Part shown: positions 47,974 through 59,252 of the stretch, piece after piece | Layout of the letters: each line of letters starts with the position of its first letter | How positions within the stretch are numbered: the stretch's first letter is position 1 | The notes under the pieces: model-generated | The model's database searches: none | What the model saw: the letters and a program-made list of their open reading frames with translations, nothing else | What the model was told of the DNA's origin: nothing | Position numbers and translations under genes: made by a program | NCBI RefSeq assembly: GCF_000006565.2 | Contig: NC_031475.1 | Location: 2,379,190 to 2,443,189 of the forward strand | DNA: 64,000 nt | Reading direction: 5' to 3' | Source: Toxoplasma gondii ME49 | Taxonomy: Eukaryota; Apicomplexa; Conoidasida; Eucoccidiorida; Sarcocystidae

Positions 47974-49148
47974 AGGCTGTCCTGCATCCGTTGCGCCGAA
48001 TGCCCTGAACTCTTTCGTCTTTCTCTGGAGACTCCCGCGAGGCGACAAATACCGCAACCCGCAAGCCTGGCTTGTTCTTGTGACGAGGCCTCTCGTTGAA
48101 CGACCATGTCTTGTATCTAATGTGCGACCGACACAGACTCTGAACTCTCGTGTGTACACGCGAACTGGCCTCTATCCGAAAAAACGTTTTGCCAAGGAAC
48201 CGGCGCCAGGTCTGGACGGCAGCAAAGCGGACGCGTGCTTCTTCCGTCGACGAAAAACTCGAATTGCGGCTTTTCCGACTTTCGCCGCTCTTCCTCCCGA
48301 CTGCCTCTCCGACCTCAGCGAGGCGCCTGTTCGCAGGGTTGCGCGACGAGGAAGGAGAAGGGAGGCGCTCCCGGCGCTGCGTAGCTTGTCTCGGGCTGCG
48401 ATCCGCCGATTTCGCGACGACAGAAACGAAAAATCTCCAAACTCTTGCTGAGCGAGAGCGACTCTTCCTTGTCTTCGAGCAGGAAAACTGACGGCTTAGA
48501 CCCGCCTCTCCGGCTGGCGCCTTCCGACCGACTTACACTTGGCGCCTGGGCTGCACCGAACTCTCGGGAAAAACCGGTGAGTCCCGCGAAAACTTAAGCC
48601 TTTCGCTGCTTCTGCTCTTAGGAGCGTCTTCCCCAGAAAAAAAGCTAACATACGCTGCGCTTTTCTCCGTTTCAGCCCGCCTGCGCGCCTCTCCATCCAG
48701 CCGCGCTTCTCCCACCTCGCAGTTGTGATTCTGCGTTGCGGCCGGAATAGGCAACTTTCTGCAAATTTTTACGGGGAAGTCGACGCGTTTGCGAATCGCG
48801 TTTCCGTCCGGTGCCTCCTTCCTGCAGAGAGTCGCTGCGTTCCACTTTTTTTAACGTAGGAACTCTCCAAAACTGCCGCACGCGAATCCGTCACGAGGGC
48901 CGTTGGCCAGCAGGACTCTCGGTTCTCGTTTCCCCCCGAAGGCGATTGGATCTTCCCTTCCCCGCTTTCTCGCTTTCTGCAAAACTGTGCCCTGCGTTCC
49001 CCTGACAAGAGACTGTTTCTCTGGCGCTCCCTGTCGCCGGGTGCGTCGACGCCTCCGCGTCGCGTTTGTTATTCTTCTTGCTCCTGACGTCGCGCTTCTG
49101 TTGAGGAGACGCGCCAGACTGGAAAGTCAAAGCCTCGTGGGCTTTTCG

Positions 49149-49162
49149 GGTGTATGTACACC
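49149..49162. repeat. GGTGTAYRTACACC palindrome, exact copy
   Basis: The copy reads GGTGTATGTACACC, about 1.9 kb upstream of the CAF1 start. Confidence 0.85.
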
Positions 49163-49860
49163 TGGAAGTGTCCAGTGAGGATTGGCCTCTTTCTTTTTCC
49201 GTGTCGTGAAACAGAGAATTTCTCTCTCGCTCAGAAAGCTGTGCGCGCTACGGCCTCTCTACTTTGAGAGCTTTCGTCTGTTGTGGCTTTCGCTGTTTTC
49301 GTCGGAGGAGGTGCATTGTTGAGCAGTGTAAAACGCCGCGCGAACGCCTAGAAGAATTCGCAAGTGTTCCTCACTGCTTCTGGTCTCTCGGGGTCGCTTT
49401 TCTCCGAATTCGCGTGCGTTACTTGGACAGTGTCTCCAGTCGCTGCTTCACCTGTGTCTGCTTTCTGTTCTGTCGTTTTGTCAGGCCAGGAATTTGCTTC
49501 TAGGCGAATTCCATCCTCGTTCTCTCTCCGTTGACACGGTTTTGTCGCGGGGAACGTCCTTCTTTTCCCTCTCAGTTACGACAAGCGTTCGGCGCGTTGC
49601 CTCCATCGGCGAAGCCCCTCTTAACATCCCCTTCCTTGCGCGCTCCGCGTTCCTGTGTCGACTGGCGAGGAGTTCTGCGCCCTGTGGTGCCTCTCCAGTC
49701 TGTGCGGCGCAGGTGTTGCAGACGCTGCCTTCCCGTGGCTCCGACTATAAGCCGAACACACCCCGTAGCCAGACGCGGTCAGGAGAGACTGCTCGCAGTC
49801 CTAGACCGTCTCGAGAAGGGTGCCTCCCGTCGGATTCTTTGGGGGAGCACGCGCGCAGAG

Positions 49861-49940
49861 GGAAGCAGAGGGAAGCAGAAGGAAGCAGAAGGAAGCAGAG
49901 GGAAGCAGAGGGAAGCAGAAGGAAGCAGAAGGAAGCAGAG
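49861..49940. repeat. Eight-copy 10-bp tandem repeat GGAAGCAGAR
   Basis: Eight contiguous units of GGAAGCAGAA or GGAAGCAGAG in precise 10-bp register. The surrounding open frame would translate the array as a Gly/Ser/Arg/Lys/Glu-rich repeat, but nothing else supports coding. It lies about 1.1 kb upstream of CAF1. Confidence 0.9.
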
Positions 49941-50770
49941 AGGGCTTTTTGAGAGCTCCTCTCGCGAGCTAGTATGTGGCAGCGGACCGCTGAAACAGCC
50001 GAGAAATTGTGTCCTAAACGTTACATTGATGAAGCAACTGGCAGAGAGGCTCAAGTTTTGGGAGTGGAGGAAAGGTCTGAGCAAATCCAACCAACTTCTC
50101 GAGGAGGCGACCTCGACACGACTCCAGTCTTTGCCCAGCTAATGCACGCTTCAAGGTAGGCAGGACACCGGCGAGTTCTGCGCTTTTTTTGGCATGCAGT
50201 TGCGCACATGCAGTCGTCGAAGACAACTTTCTGTCGCAGATTTCGAACTGTTCGCCCGTTACTTGGTTGGGAAGCACGGGACTTCTGGCTCTTCGAGGTC
50301 GTCTCGACGGCGAGAAGGACCTGCGCTTCAAAGGGATCTTCAGTGGGGGCGTTCGTCTTGATCGCACAGCCGACTTATATAAAGCAACGAGGTTTTCTGA
50401 GCAGAACATGCGCGCCTTCGGGGGAGTACCAGCGAGGTTCCGAAGCGTTTCAAAGGCGCCGTAGCGTGTGAAAACAAGGATCTGGTCTTTCGCGTACTTG
50501 CTCTTGTCACTTCCGGACTTTGTTGGCTTTTCACGAGTCACGGTTCTTGCTGGACGTGGAAATGCATGCGTTCCTACCCCGCTGCTCAATTGTTTTCTCT
50601 CTTTCTTTCCTTCTCTCTCTCTTTCTCTGTTTCTCTCTCTGGCCTCTTGCTTCGCTCTCTCCTGTGAGTCTTCGGTGAAGACGAAGGCCCCATGGCTTAG
50701 ACGCTGGTACAGAACTCTGGAGGAACTGCCAATGACGGTTTGTTCGCAGTGCACTGTTGGGTCTTATTCG

Positions 50771-50784
50771 GGTGTACATACACC
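50771..50784. repeat. GGTGTAYRTACACC palindrome, exact copy upstream of CAF1
   Basis: The copy reads GGTGTACATACACC and sits 252 bp upstream of the proposed CAF1 start codon. Confidence 0.85.
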
Positions 50785-51035
50785 TGGCACCGCATCAGGC
50801 GTGGGCGCGCTTCGCCTGAGGCGCCTGAGGCGAAGTCGACTGTTATTTTGAATGTGCTGGTTCGTCTTTTTTCCGTCTCTTTTTGACCAAGTGTCTCTTT
50901 TCGTGATAGAATTCCAGGCCCTTTCCGTCACCATCTCTTTACTTCAAGAAGACGACGAGAAGCTCTCGATTCAGTCGCTCTCGCTTGCGTTTCACTGCTG
51001 TGTTTTCAGTCGACTCTCTTTCTTCTGTCGCACAC

Positions 51036-53999
51036 ATGAATGGCGAATGCGGCGAAAGGGAGCAGATCGTCGAGGTGTGGGAACACAACCTTGGTGAGGA
51101 TCCTTTCTTTTCAAAAGTTCTTCAGTCTGTGGAGGAGCCGTGACCAACGAAGCCACTCCGCAGAGTGTGCAGTTCCGTACGCAGAAATTTTCCGTACTCT
51201 GGGCTCTTCGCGATGCACGAGCTGCAGTGCTCCGCTGTTCAACTCCAAAGACCCTCAACAGCGTACTCCGACACCTTTTCTCATATATACATATGTATAC
51301 ATATATATACATATGTATACATATATATCTACATAGCCATTACCATGCATATGTGTATGCATCTGTATGCATGTTTGTATGCGTATGCCAGTGTGTGTGC
51401 TTAGGGGTAAGGCAATATGTTGCCTCGTGAAAAGTCTTTGTGCGATACCTACGCATGCGTTTCTGTGTCGGACGATGCGATTCTTTTATTGTTCCATCCC
51501 GTTGGACTTTTTTCGAGTGAGCGCGGAGTGTGTTGGGGTGATGAACGGCCAGTCTGTTGTTTTTTTGTGCGTCTTGCAGAGGAGGAATTTGCACGCATCC
51601 GCGATGTGGTGGAACGATTCCAGTATATTGCTATGGTGAGTGCTCTCTTCTCTGCGTTGGATTTCTCGCAGTCGCGCCCGAACTCGGGGACAGAAACTTT
51701 CCACTCGCTCTCTCCATAGATGCGCCTTTGTACAGCTGCAGCCACATTTGCGTCTCCGACTTGCGCGTCGATACGCATATATTTGTATATATATTTGTAT
51801 AAATATATTTGTATAAATATATTTGTATAAATATATTTGTGTAACTATATTTGTATATATATTTGTATAAATATATGTGTATATATATTTGTATAAATGT
51901 ATTTGTATAACTATATTTGTATAACTATATTTGTATAACTATATTTGTATAACTATATTTGTATAAATATATTTGTGTATATATATATATATATTTGTAT
52001 ATGCATAGGTAGATACGTCGTGCGTGTGGATGTGTCGCTGCATGTTTTTTTTTCTTGAGGAGCCCCCGCCCCCCCCGAGGATGTGTGCCGAGGAACGGCT
52101 GTGCGTGAGCGTTTTGCTTTTTTCCGCGTCTCGCGCTTTTTTTCCCTCGGTTTCGGTCAAGGGAGAGCTCTGGTGTCCAGCAGTGGCGGAAGACGTCTTG
52201 TGCTGAGATGGCGTCGAGTTCACGACCGCGCGTTTCTTGGAGTTGCGGCTGTTTTCCAGGATACGGAGTTCCCGGGGATTGTGGCGCGGCCGACGGGGAA
52301 CGTGACGGACTACAATTACCAAACGGTGAAGTACAATGTGGATCTGTTGAAGGTGATTCAGTTGGGGATCACGTTCGCAGACGCGGACGGAAACTTGGCG
52401 GAGGGGACTTCGACATGGCAGTTTAACTTCCGGTTCGACCTGAACGAGGACATGTACGCGCAGGACTCGATCGACTTTCTGAAGCAGAGTGGGATCGACT
52501 TCGACAAGCAGCAGAAGAAGGGCATCGACGTGCAAGACTTTGGGGAGTTGATCATGAACTCTGGACTTGTGATGAACGAGGACGTCAAGTGGATCTCCTT
52601 CCACGGCTGCTACGACTTTGGCTACCTCCTCAAGTTGCTGACATGTGCTCCGCTGCCGCACTCCGAGGCGCAGTTCTTCGAGCTCCTCCACGACTTCTTC
52701 CCCTCGCTGTACGACATCAAGTACCTGCTGCGCTCGATACACAACTTCAACCTCTCGGGCGGCTGCTCGCTGCAGAAGATCGCCGAGCACCTGCAAGTCA
52801 CGCGCGTCGGCCCGCAGCACCAGGCGGGCAGCGACTCGCTCGTCACCTGTCGTACCTTCTTCAAGCTCGTCGAGCTCTACTTCGACAGCAGCATCGACGA
52901 CTGCGGATACTCGGGCGTCATCTACGGCCTCGGCATGAGCATCCCGAAGCGCGGCGGAAGCAACCAACACTTGCCGCCTGTCTCTTCGAGGTCTTCCGAC
53001 AGCCTCGGCCGCGGTGCTCGTCCTGGAAAGACCCGCGCCCCCAACGACGACGGCGACGACACCGCCGGTTCCGGCGCGTCGAACGCGGCGACCTCGGCCG
53101 CGCCGGGCCGTATGTTGAGCGGGACTTCGAGCTCGAGTTTCAGCGGAGTGGGAACGGGCGGCGGGGCTGCGGCGCAGGCAGGAATGACTCACGGAAACCA
53201 TGTGCCTTTTCATGCCGGCCATTCGGCGCAGCCCGGCGCCGGTCACCACCTGCTCAACGCGCACCCGCTGAGCTTCTCGGGGTCCTCGGGGCCTTCGGCG
53301 TCGACTCCCGAGTTCGTCCCTGCGGCTCTCGCGAACAACTTGCATGCGAGCCAGCACCTGCCACTGTCGAATGCGTCGCTGTCGCTCTTGGCGGCGCCCA
53401 ATCCCGACATGGCCGCGACTCACGGCTCTTTCCTGCTGAGCGCGGCCGGGCCTCAGGGCGCGCCCGCGTCGACTCTTCACTCGAAGGCCTCGCGGCAGGT
53501 TCTGGGGGCGAGTGGCGCGGCGCCGGGGACGTCCTCCGCGACGCACTTGCGGTCGCAGCGCGGGAACCTCGCTGCGGGGCTCTTGTCGGGCTCCGGAGGC
53601 CCGCAGCTCTTTGGGCTCCAAACTGCAGTTCCGACCGCGGTCGCGGCGGGCCCCGGCGACTCGGCCGGCGGGCCCCAGGGCACGCACGCAGAGAACGCGT
53701 TCGAGGCGGGGCGGGGCGCGCTGCGACTGCCGCTCGCAGGCGGGACTCGCGAGAGCTGCGGGCGCTCCGCTTCGTTCCTCGGCCAAGAGAGAGACAGAAG
53801 CCAGGCGACGCAAGGCCTGGCAGGCAGCGGACTCCTGGTGCTGCAGCAGGTAGCGAATGGAGGCGTCGGGTCCGGCGAGGGGGCGGAGACAGCTGGGGCG
53901 AAGAGTGTGGGGACTTTCGGGGGCAACTTGTGGGGTGGCGCGAACGCTGGCGAGGAAGAGAGGAAGAAGTCGGGCACGGGGACCAACGCGCAGGAGTAG
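51036..53999 (+). CDS. CAF1: CAF1/POP2 deadenylase, catalytic subunit of CCR4-NOT
   Basis: This enzyme removes poly(A) tails 3' to 5' as part of CCR4-NOT and so starts mRNA decay. Exons 51036-51093, 51580-51635 and 52260-53999 join in phase to give 617 residues. MNGECGEREQIVEVWEHNLE matches the CAF1 opening (ICEVWaxNLdeE), which fixes the start. The DEDDh active site is complete: D39 and E41 in DTEFPG, D157 in YDFGYLLK, H225 and D230 in GPQHQAGSDSL. Spacing is close to human CNOT7 (D40, E42, D161, H225, D230). Other family hallmarks are NVDLLKVIQLGITF, GTSTWQFNF and EDMYAQDSIDFL. The catalytic domain ends near residue 265 (GVIYGLG). A further stretch of about 350 Gly/Ala/Ser/His-rich residues has no counterpart in animal or yeast CAF1 and lies in very GC-rich DNA. 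Intron 2 carries a long AT-rich minisatellite. Confidence 0.96.
51776..52006. repeat. AT-rich minisatellite (ATATTTGTATAA type) in CAF1 intron 2
   Basis: About 15 imperfect copies of a 12-16-bp unit close to TATATTTGTATAAATA, ending in a (TA)n run, inside the intron between exons 51580-51635 and 52260-53999. A separate ATACATATGTATAC run is at 51282-51335 in intron 1. Confidence 0.85.
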
Positions 54000-54468
54000 T
54001 AGTAGAGAGAAGATGAGTCCTGTGAAAGGTACGCGGGGGATGACGATCTTCGGTGGATTTTGTAGGTATCCTATAAGCAAGGCTGTCATGCAGATCTAGG
54101 TCTCGCATGCAAAAAGCATCTATATCTCCACAGATGAGATCCCGAGCCCCCACCCTGTCGTGGAGAAGAAAGTGCGTCTGTCGAGGGACACCGTCTCTGC
54201 GGGATGGTCGTCGAGGCGGAAAAGAAACAGAGGACGGACATGGGGTCGCCTCGCGCTGTCTCCGTATGTTCGCATGCGCCGATGGTGCCCGGAGGAGAAG
54301 CCGATGTAGAGTTCTGGAGAGTTCACTTAGAGCGGGAGAGAGCGACTCGGTTTTTTCCGAATGAGACGCGCGGAGATGATGGAGTGCATGCGCGTTTGCG
54401 CCGCAGTCTTGTCGAGAATGTGAGAAGCGACAGGCACGCTCATGGGAGGGAACGCGAGCCTCTGCTCG

Positions 54469-54482
54469 GGTGTCTGTACACC
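54469..54482. repeat. GGTGTANNTACACC palindrome, one-mismatch copy
   Basis: The copy reads GGTGTCTGTACACC, about 470 bp downstream of the CAF1 stop codon. Confidence 0.6.
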
Positions 54483-54790
54483 TTCGACGCAGGAGAGAGG
54501 TCATCCCGCGTTCTGTACCCGAGAGAGAGAGGGAAGAAGAGTTAGGCTCCAGAAGATGTCTCGCGCAGGACGGGCGAAGGGCGCCCTGGGGTACGAAGTT
54601 GAATGCGATTCTCGTTTGATTTTTTTTCATATGAAAAAAAACACAGCCTTCAATTCCTGAGGAACAGCGTTCTCACGCGAAGCGGCCGTTCCCTGCAAAC
54701 GAATGTGTACACCCCGCTACTGCCAAAGTCCAGAGATGCCACAGACCAGCTCGGAGCTGGACAGATAGAGGTTTCATGTCACTGCACCTC

Positions 54791-54897
54791 GTCACAGCTT
54801 CGCGCTTCCTTTTCGTTATACCGAGTCACAGTTCCTTTTCGTTATACCAAGTCACAGTTCCTTTTCGTTATACTAAGTCACAGTTCCTTTTCGTTGC
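54791..54897. repeat. 26-bp tandem repeat, three full units plus a variant
   Basis: Units containing GTCACAGTTCCTTTTCGTTA begin at 54825, 54851 and 54877 with an exact 26-bp period. A related longer unit begins at 54791. The last copy is cut by GCAGG. The array is intergenic. Confidence 0.85.
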
Positions 54898-55609
54898 AGG
54901 ACAGCACTCTTCCTTCTCTGTTTTTCGCGGCCGCAAAGCGACATTTCTAGCTGCTCCGTCGAGTCTGCGTCTGAATCGTTTTTGAGTCGTGGAGAGGCGG
55001 ACAGGGCAAAGCTGGCCCATCGCGTTTCTTGTTCCAGTCGAGTTCCACGGGAGTTGCTTGTGGAGGAAAAAGTTTTGCGTCTCTGCGATACTCTGGTCGA
55101 CATGCATGCGCATTAAGAAGCCATCCACCAGCTTTTCTGGATAGGCTGGCTTCTCTGCGCTTCGAAGAAGCGAGAAAAAAAGCTACTCGATCAGAGCGTC
55201 TCAAAAGTTTCTACTTTCTCGGCTGCAGTCTCCAAAGCAATTAGTCGACACGAGACATATACATATATATATATTATATTTGCACTCGATCACCGCGTTT
55301 CTTCCATATATGTTTCAGTGCACCTCTGCAGAAACGTATCTTGTACATATATGGAGTCCGTTTGTCTCGGCAGTGTTGGAACGCCGCGACGTTTCTTCAC
55401 ACGAGAGAGAGGCCTGCTGTTGCTCCTTACACCTTCCACGGTTTTTCCACCGAGGCTCGACTGTAGAAGTCCGACCGCGTTCAGATCAGAAGAATGTTTT
55501 ACAGAAACTGTTGAGAGGAGACGGAAGAGAGGAGAGCCTCTGCTGTCACTGGAGGACTCCGAGAGGCTGCAAGACAACGAGAACGAAGGCGCAACATATC
55601 GATGCGCGC

Positions 55610-58456
55610 ATGTGTAGGCGCTCGCTGTATCGTGAGTTGCATGCAGCGGGGAAGAAGGAGTTTTTATCGCTCCGGAGAAAGAATCCCATTTGGGCGCATT
55701 TTGCTTCACTTGAACAGATTTTCTCCTCAACTTTGCGTAAGTTTCTCCCTCAATTTCGTCGCCTTCTCATTACCGTCAGATTCGTTCTCGCGCCTGTCTC
55801 CGTTCGCGCGCGACTCTGCTGTGTCCTCCTCTCTCGCGTCTCCGTATTTCCCCGTTTCGCATGCGCCTCGCGCTTCGTCTTCGTGGAGCTTTTTGCTTTG
55901 CCTCAAGTGAGAAAGAGACAGTCGATCTCGAGGCCTCGCGCTGTCCGGACACCGCAGTGTCCGAGTTGCTTGCAGCGCTGCATGCAGTTGCTGTCTCAAA
56001 TCGAGAGAGCGGAACGAAAGAGAGAACTTTCCCCTCAAACAGGATGTGAGCGCCGGAGACGCAGATGGACACAAGGCCAGTCCAGTCTGCGTCTTCTTCC
56101 TTCTCGCTGAGTCGAATGCGAGAAGAAGGAATAAGACTCGACACAGAACAGAAGGAAGAGTTCTCTTCTCGAGTTCTCTTCTCGAGTTCTCTTCTCGAGT
56201 TCTCTTCTCGAGTTCTCTTCTCTGGCGCACCTTCTTCGCACTTTACAACGGAAAGAGAAATACGAGAGGCAACGTTCTGTTCTCGCGCTTCAGAGCCTCA
56301 GATTTCAACAAAGATGAGGGAGAACTGTTCGCGTCTTTCCTGGACGCGGGAGAGCGACATGCGTCGACGTAGAGCGACCTTCTCTAAAGGAGTTCCTTCT
56401 CTCCCCATTCTTCTCGTCTCCTCTTCTCTTCTCGCAAGACCTACGAGCTCTCGTTGCCGGAGAAGTCTCGATCGCCTTTGGTCTTCTTCATTTTCTCCCG
56501 CCTTCCACTCTCCTCGTCCTCTCTCTCTTTCTCCTCATGCATGTAAAGAGTCTCGTGGATGGCGGAGACAAACGTCTGCCGCATGCAGCGGCGAGACAGA
56601 CCAACGTCAAGCCTCCTATGGAAGAAGGGCACCAGGCACCCCAGTCTTCGATGTACCAACGCGTTGTCTCTCTTTTCGCTCTTCCCCTTTCCTTTCACCC
56701 TCACTTTCCTTGTCCTTTCCCTCGACCTCACCTTCTCCTCGCCATTCTTGCTCCTCCTCTTCTTTTTCATCTTCCTCCTCTTCTTGCTCTCTCTCTTCAT
56801 CTTCTTCCTCGTCTTCTTCTTCTTCTTTCTCAGCTTTCTCTGAAGTTTTCTTTTCTCTGTCTCTTTCGTCGCGCCGCTTGTCGCCGCGTACCCGCGAGAG
56901 GCGCCGAGAGGTGGAGGCCCTCATGCAGCCGAAGCACCCTCTTGTGAAGGCTGTGAAGCAAACAGCGAGTCCTCACCTTCCCAAGTATTTGCAGGAATTC
57001 GCGCTGCACCAGCAGGATGCAAGAAATCTCTGGAAAACGAGACTTGCCGCGAGTTCCCCAGTCCACCAGGCGCATGCAACAACCCAGGCAGGTACGAACA
57101 TCGCGGAACACTGGAAGCCGAAGCTCAGAGATATGCTGCTGTATCTCTCACGCTCTTCAGAGACGTATCTGCCTCCCAATGTACATCGACCTGCATGCAG
57201 GCATCTCTCTCTCTGTCTCTCACTGCTTCTCTCTCTCTCTCTCTCACTGCTTCTCTCTGTCTCTTTCTCTCACTGCTTCTCTGTGTCTCGCTGTCTCTCA
57301 CTGCTTCTCTGTGTCTCGCTGTCTCTCACTGCTTCTCTCTGTCTCGCTGTCTCTCACTGATTCGCTCTGTGTCTGAGTATCATTATGTCGTTATCTCTCT
57401 CTGCGTAGATGCTTGTGAAATGGTTGAGCGTTTTCATGTAGGTGCCTTTGCGCATGCAGCAAAGAGACCAGCGGGGAATGCGTCTCCAACTTCGCCGCAT
57501 CCTGCTCACATGGACGCTTCTCTTGTGGCTTCTACCGCTGCCGACCTCTCGCGCATGCGGAATGGAAACGAGGCTCTCTGGACGGCTTTGGAGCGCAGAG
57601 CATTGCAGGTGAGAGAATGGCTAGCAGACAGCCGCTCGCGTTTCTGCTCGTCTGCGTAACCTGGGCCAGGGGATCAACGAGCCTTCTGTCTCGTTTCGAA
57701 GGTTAAGCGCATGCACTCAAGTGGTGGACGAACCGCTCCGAAATCAAGAAACACAGGGCGAATATCGACACTGGCACAGCCAGAGGTATGCATGCAACGA
57801 GAGGGAGATTTTCCAGAAGATCCTTTTACACTGTATGTCTCTCGCATACGTTCGTACAGACCAGCCGCGCGCAGCCAAGTGTCTACACCAAATTCTGCAC
57901 AGGATCTCCCCCCATCCGAACTGTACTGAGATTGGAACATATTTACATATATATATATATATATATAATATGTAAAAGAGCATGTGACCAGCGGTGTTTA
58001 CCTGGAGTCGGACAATCGACTCTAGTACTGATGCACATGTCCTGACGTCAAAAAAGTCTACGTATCTATCTTTGTCTCCCTGTCTCTTTCGTGTACATGG
58101 TTACATATATATATATATATATGTATATGTATATATCTGCTTAAAAGGTATATATATTTATGAGTACATGTGACGTTTGTGGGCGGAAGCTTGTCTGTTA
58201 TTCTGTTAGTTGCGACCGCTGTTCGAGCCGAAGGAAATTTCTGTTTTTTTGAGCGCCCTGAGTCGGATGCGGCGATTCCCTCCGGAGGTGTTTAAAGCGT
58301 TCGCGCCTGTGGCCACACAAAAAATCGTCTACTTCAACTCGGTAAGATTGTCTTTCTTTTTCCACCTGCGTGCGTTTCGCAGAAGAAACATTTCTTTCTT
58401 GTCCCTCAAAACACTGCCCACACAGCCGCGCCATCCATATATACATATACATATAC

Positions 58457-58490
<34 letters not shown>

Positions 58491-59199
58491 CTGTACAGCT
58501 ACATAGACATGTACCTCTAACTGCGTAGACATCCATCCATACATATATGTCTGTGTCTGTCTCTCTGTCGGTAAGTTTATGTACATGAATTTCTGTGTAC
58601 GCATAGCCTTCGTCGTTTCGGTGAACATGCATGGAGAGTCGCGTCGAGGAGCGTGCATGCGCATGCGTCGAGACTGGGCCGGCTGCCTGCCTGTGGCTCG
58701 AACGTTTGTCTCCAGAGTCACCTCTGCATGCTCCTCTCGGCTTATGCAAAGAGCCGTGTGGAGCCAGGTCCAGAGTTCCTCGCGGCCGTTCGCCAGCAAC
58801 TGCTTCACCGCCTCGCTCTCCGGGAACTCCAGAGCCCCGTGGAACTCGCCATGCTTGTCAACGCCCTCGTCAAATTGAAGGTACCCTTGCGCTTGTCTCA
58901 GAACTCGCCTCTCTCCAGTGGGTGCTCGCGCGCGTTCTCGCCACTCTGCAGAGACCGCACTGTGGCGGTTCTCGTCTCTGCGCAGAGAGGGCAGAGTGCG
59001 AGTCTCCAGGATGTTTTCCTTTGTTTTTGTGGCGACGAGTTCACAGTGCATGCGCTGCGTTAGACATGCGCCCCTGTCTTCCGTTTGATGTGACGAAAGC
59101 CAAGGGAGCTCAAGCCGCATGCGGACTCGCAGGTTCCTTTGCAAGTCGGTATGAAAGGAACGCGCAAGTGGGTACAGGTGCACACAGAGAGAAATATAC

Positions 59200-59252
<53 letters not shown>

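Larger units (their letters stand above)
47974..51035. other. Region upstream of CAF1
   Basis: About 3 kb with no supported gene, probably including CAF1 promoter and 5' UTR exons. Open frames at 47897-48451 and 49531-50142 overlap the 10-bp tandem repeat or lack motifs. It contains exact palindrome copies at 49149 and 50771. Confidence 0.5.
54000..55609. other. Intergenic region between CAF1 and the helical-repeat gene
   Basis: Contains the CAF1 3' UTR and the presumed promoter of the downstream plus-strand gene. Open frames here are short and unsupported. It holds a one-mismatch palindrome copy (54469), a 26-bp tandem repeat (54791-54897) and a TA run at 55257-55282. Confidence 0.5.

Noticed and set aside
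51939..54089. 716-codon open frame antisense to CAF1
   Set aside because: It mirrors a very GC-rich conserved exon, reads as Arg/Val/Leu-rich nonsense without motifs, and crosses the CAF1 intron repeat. The sense strand has an intact catalytic site.
56065..57360. 431-codon plus-strand open frame across HPR introns
   Set aside because: Most of it is translated CT-rich intron repeat (Ser/Leu runs). Only 56834-57091 is kept as an exon.
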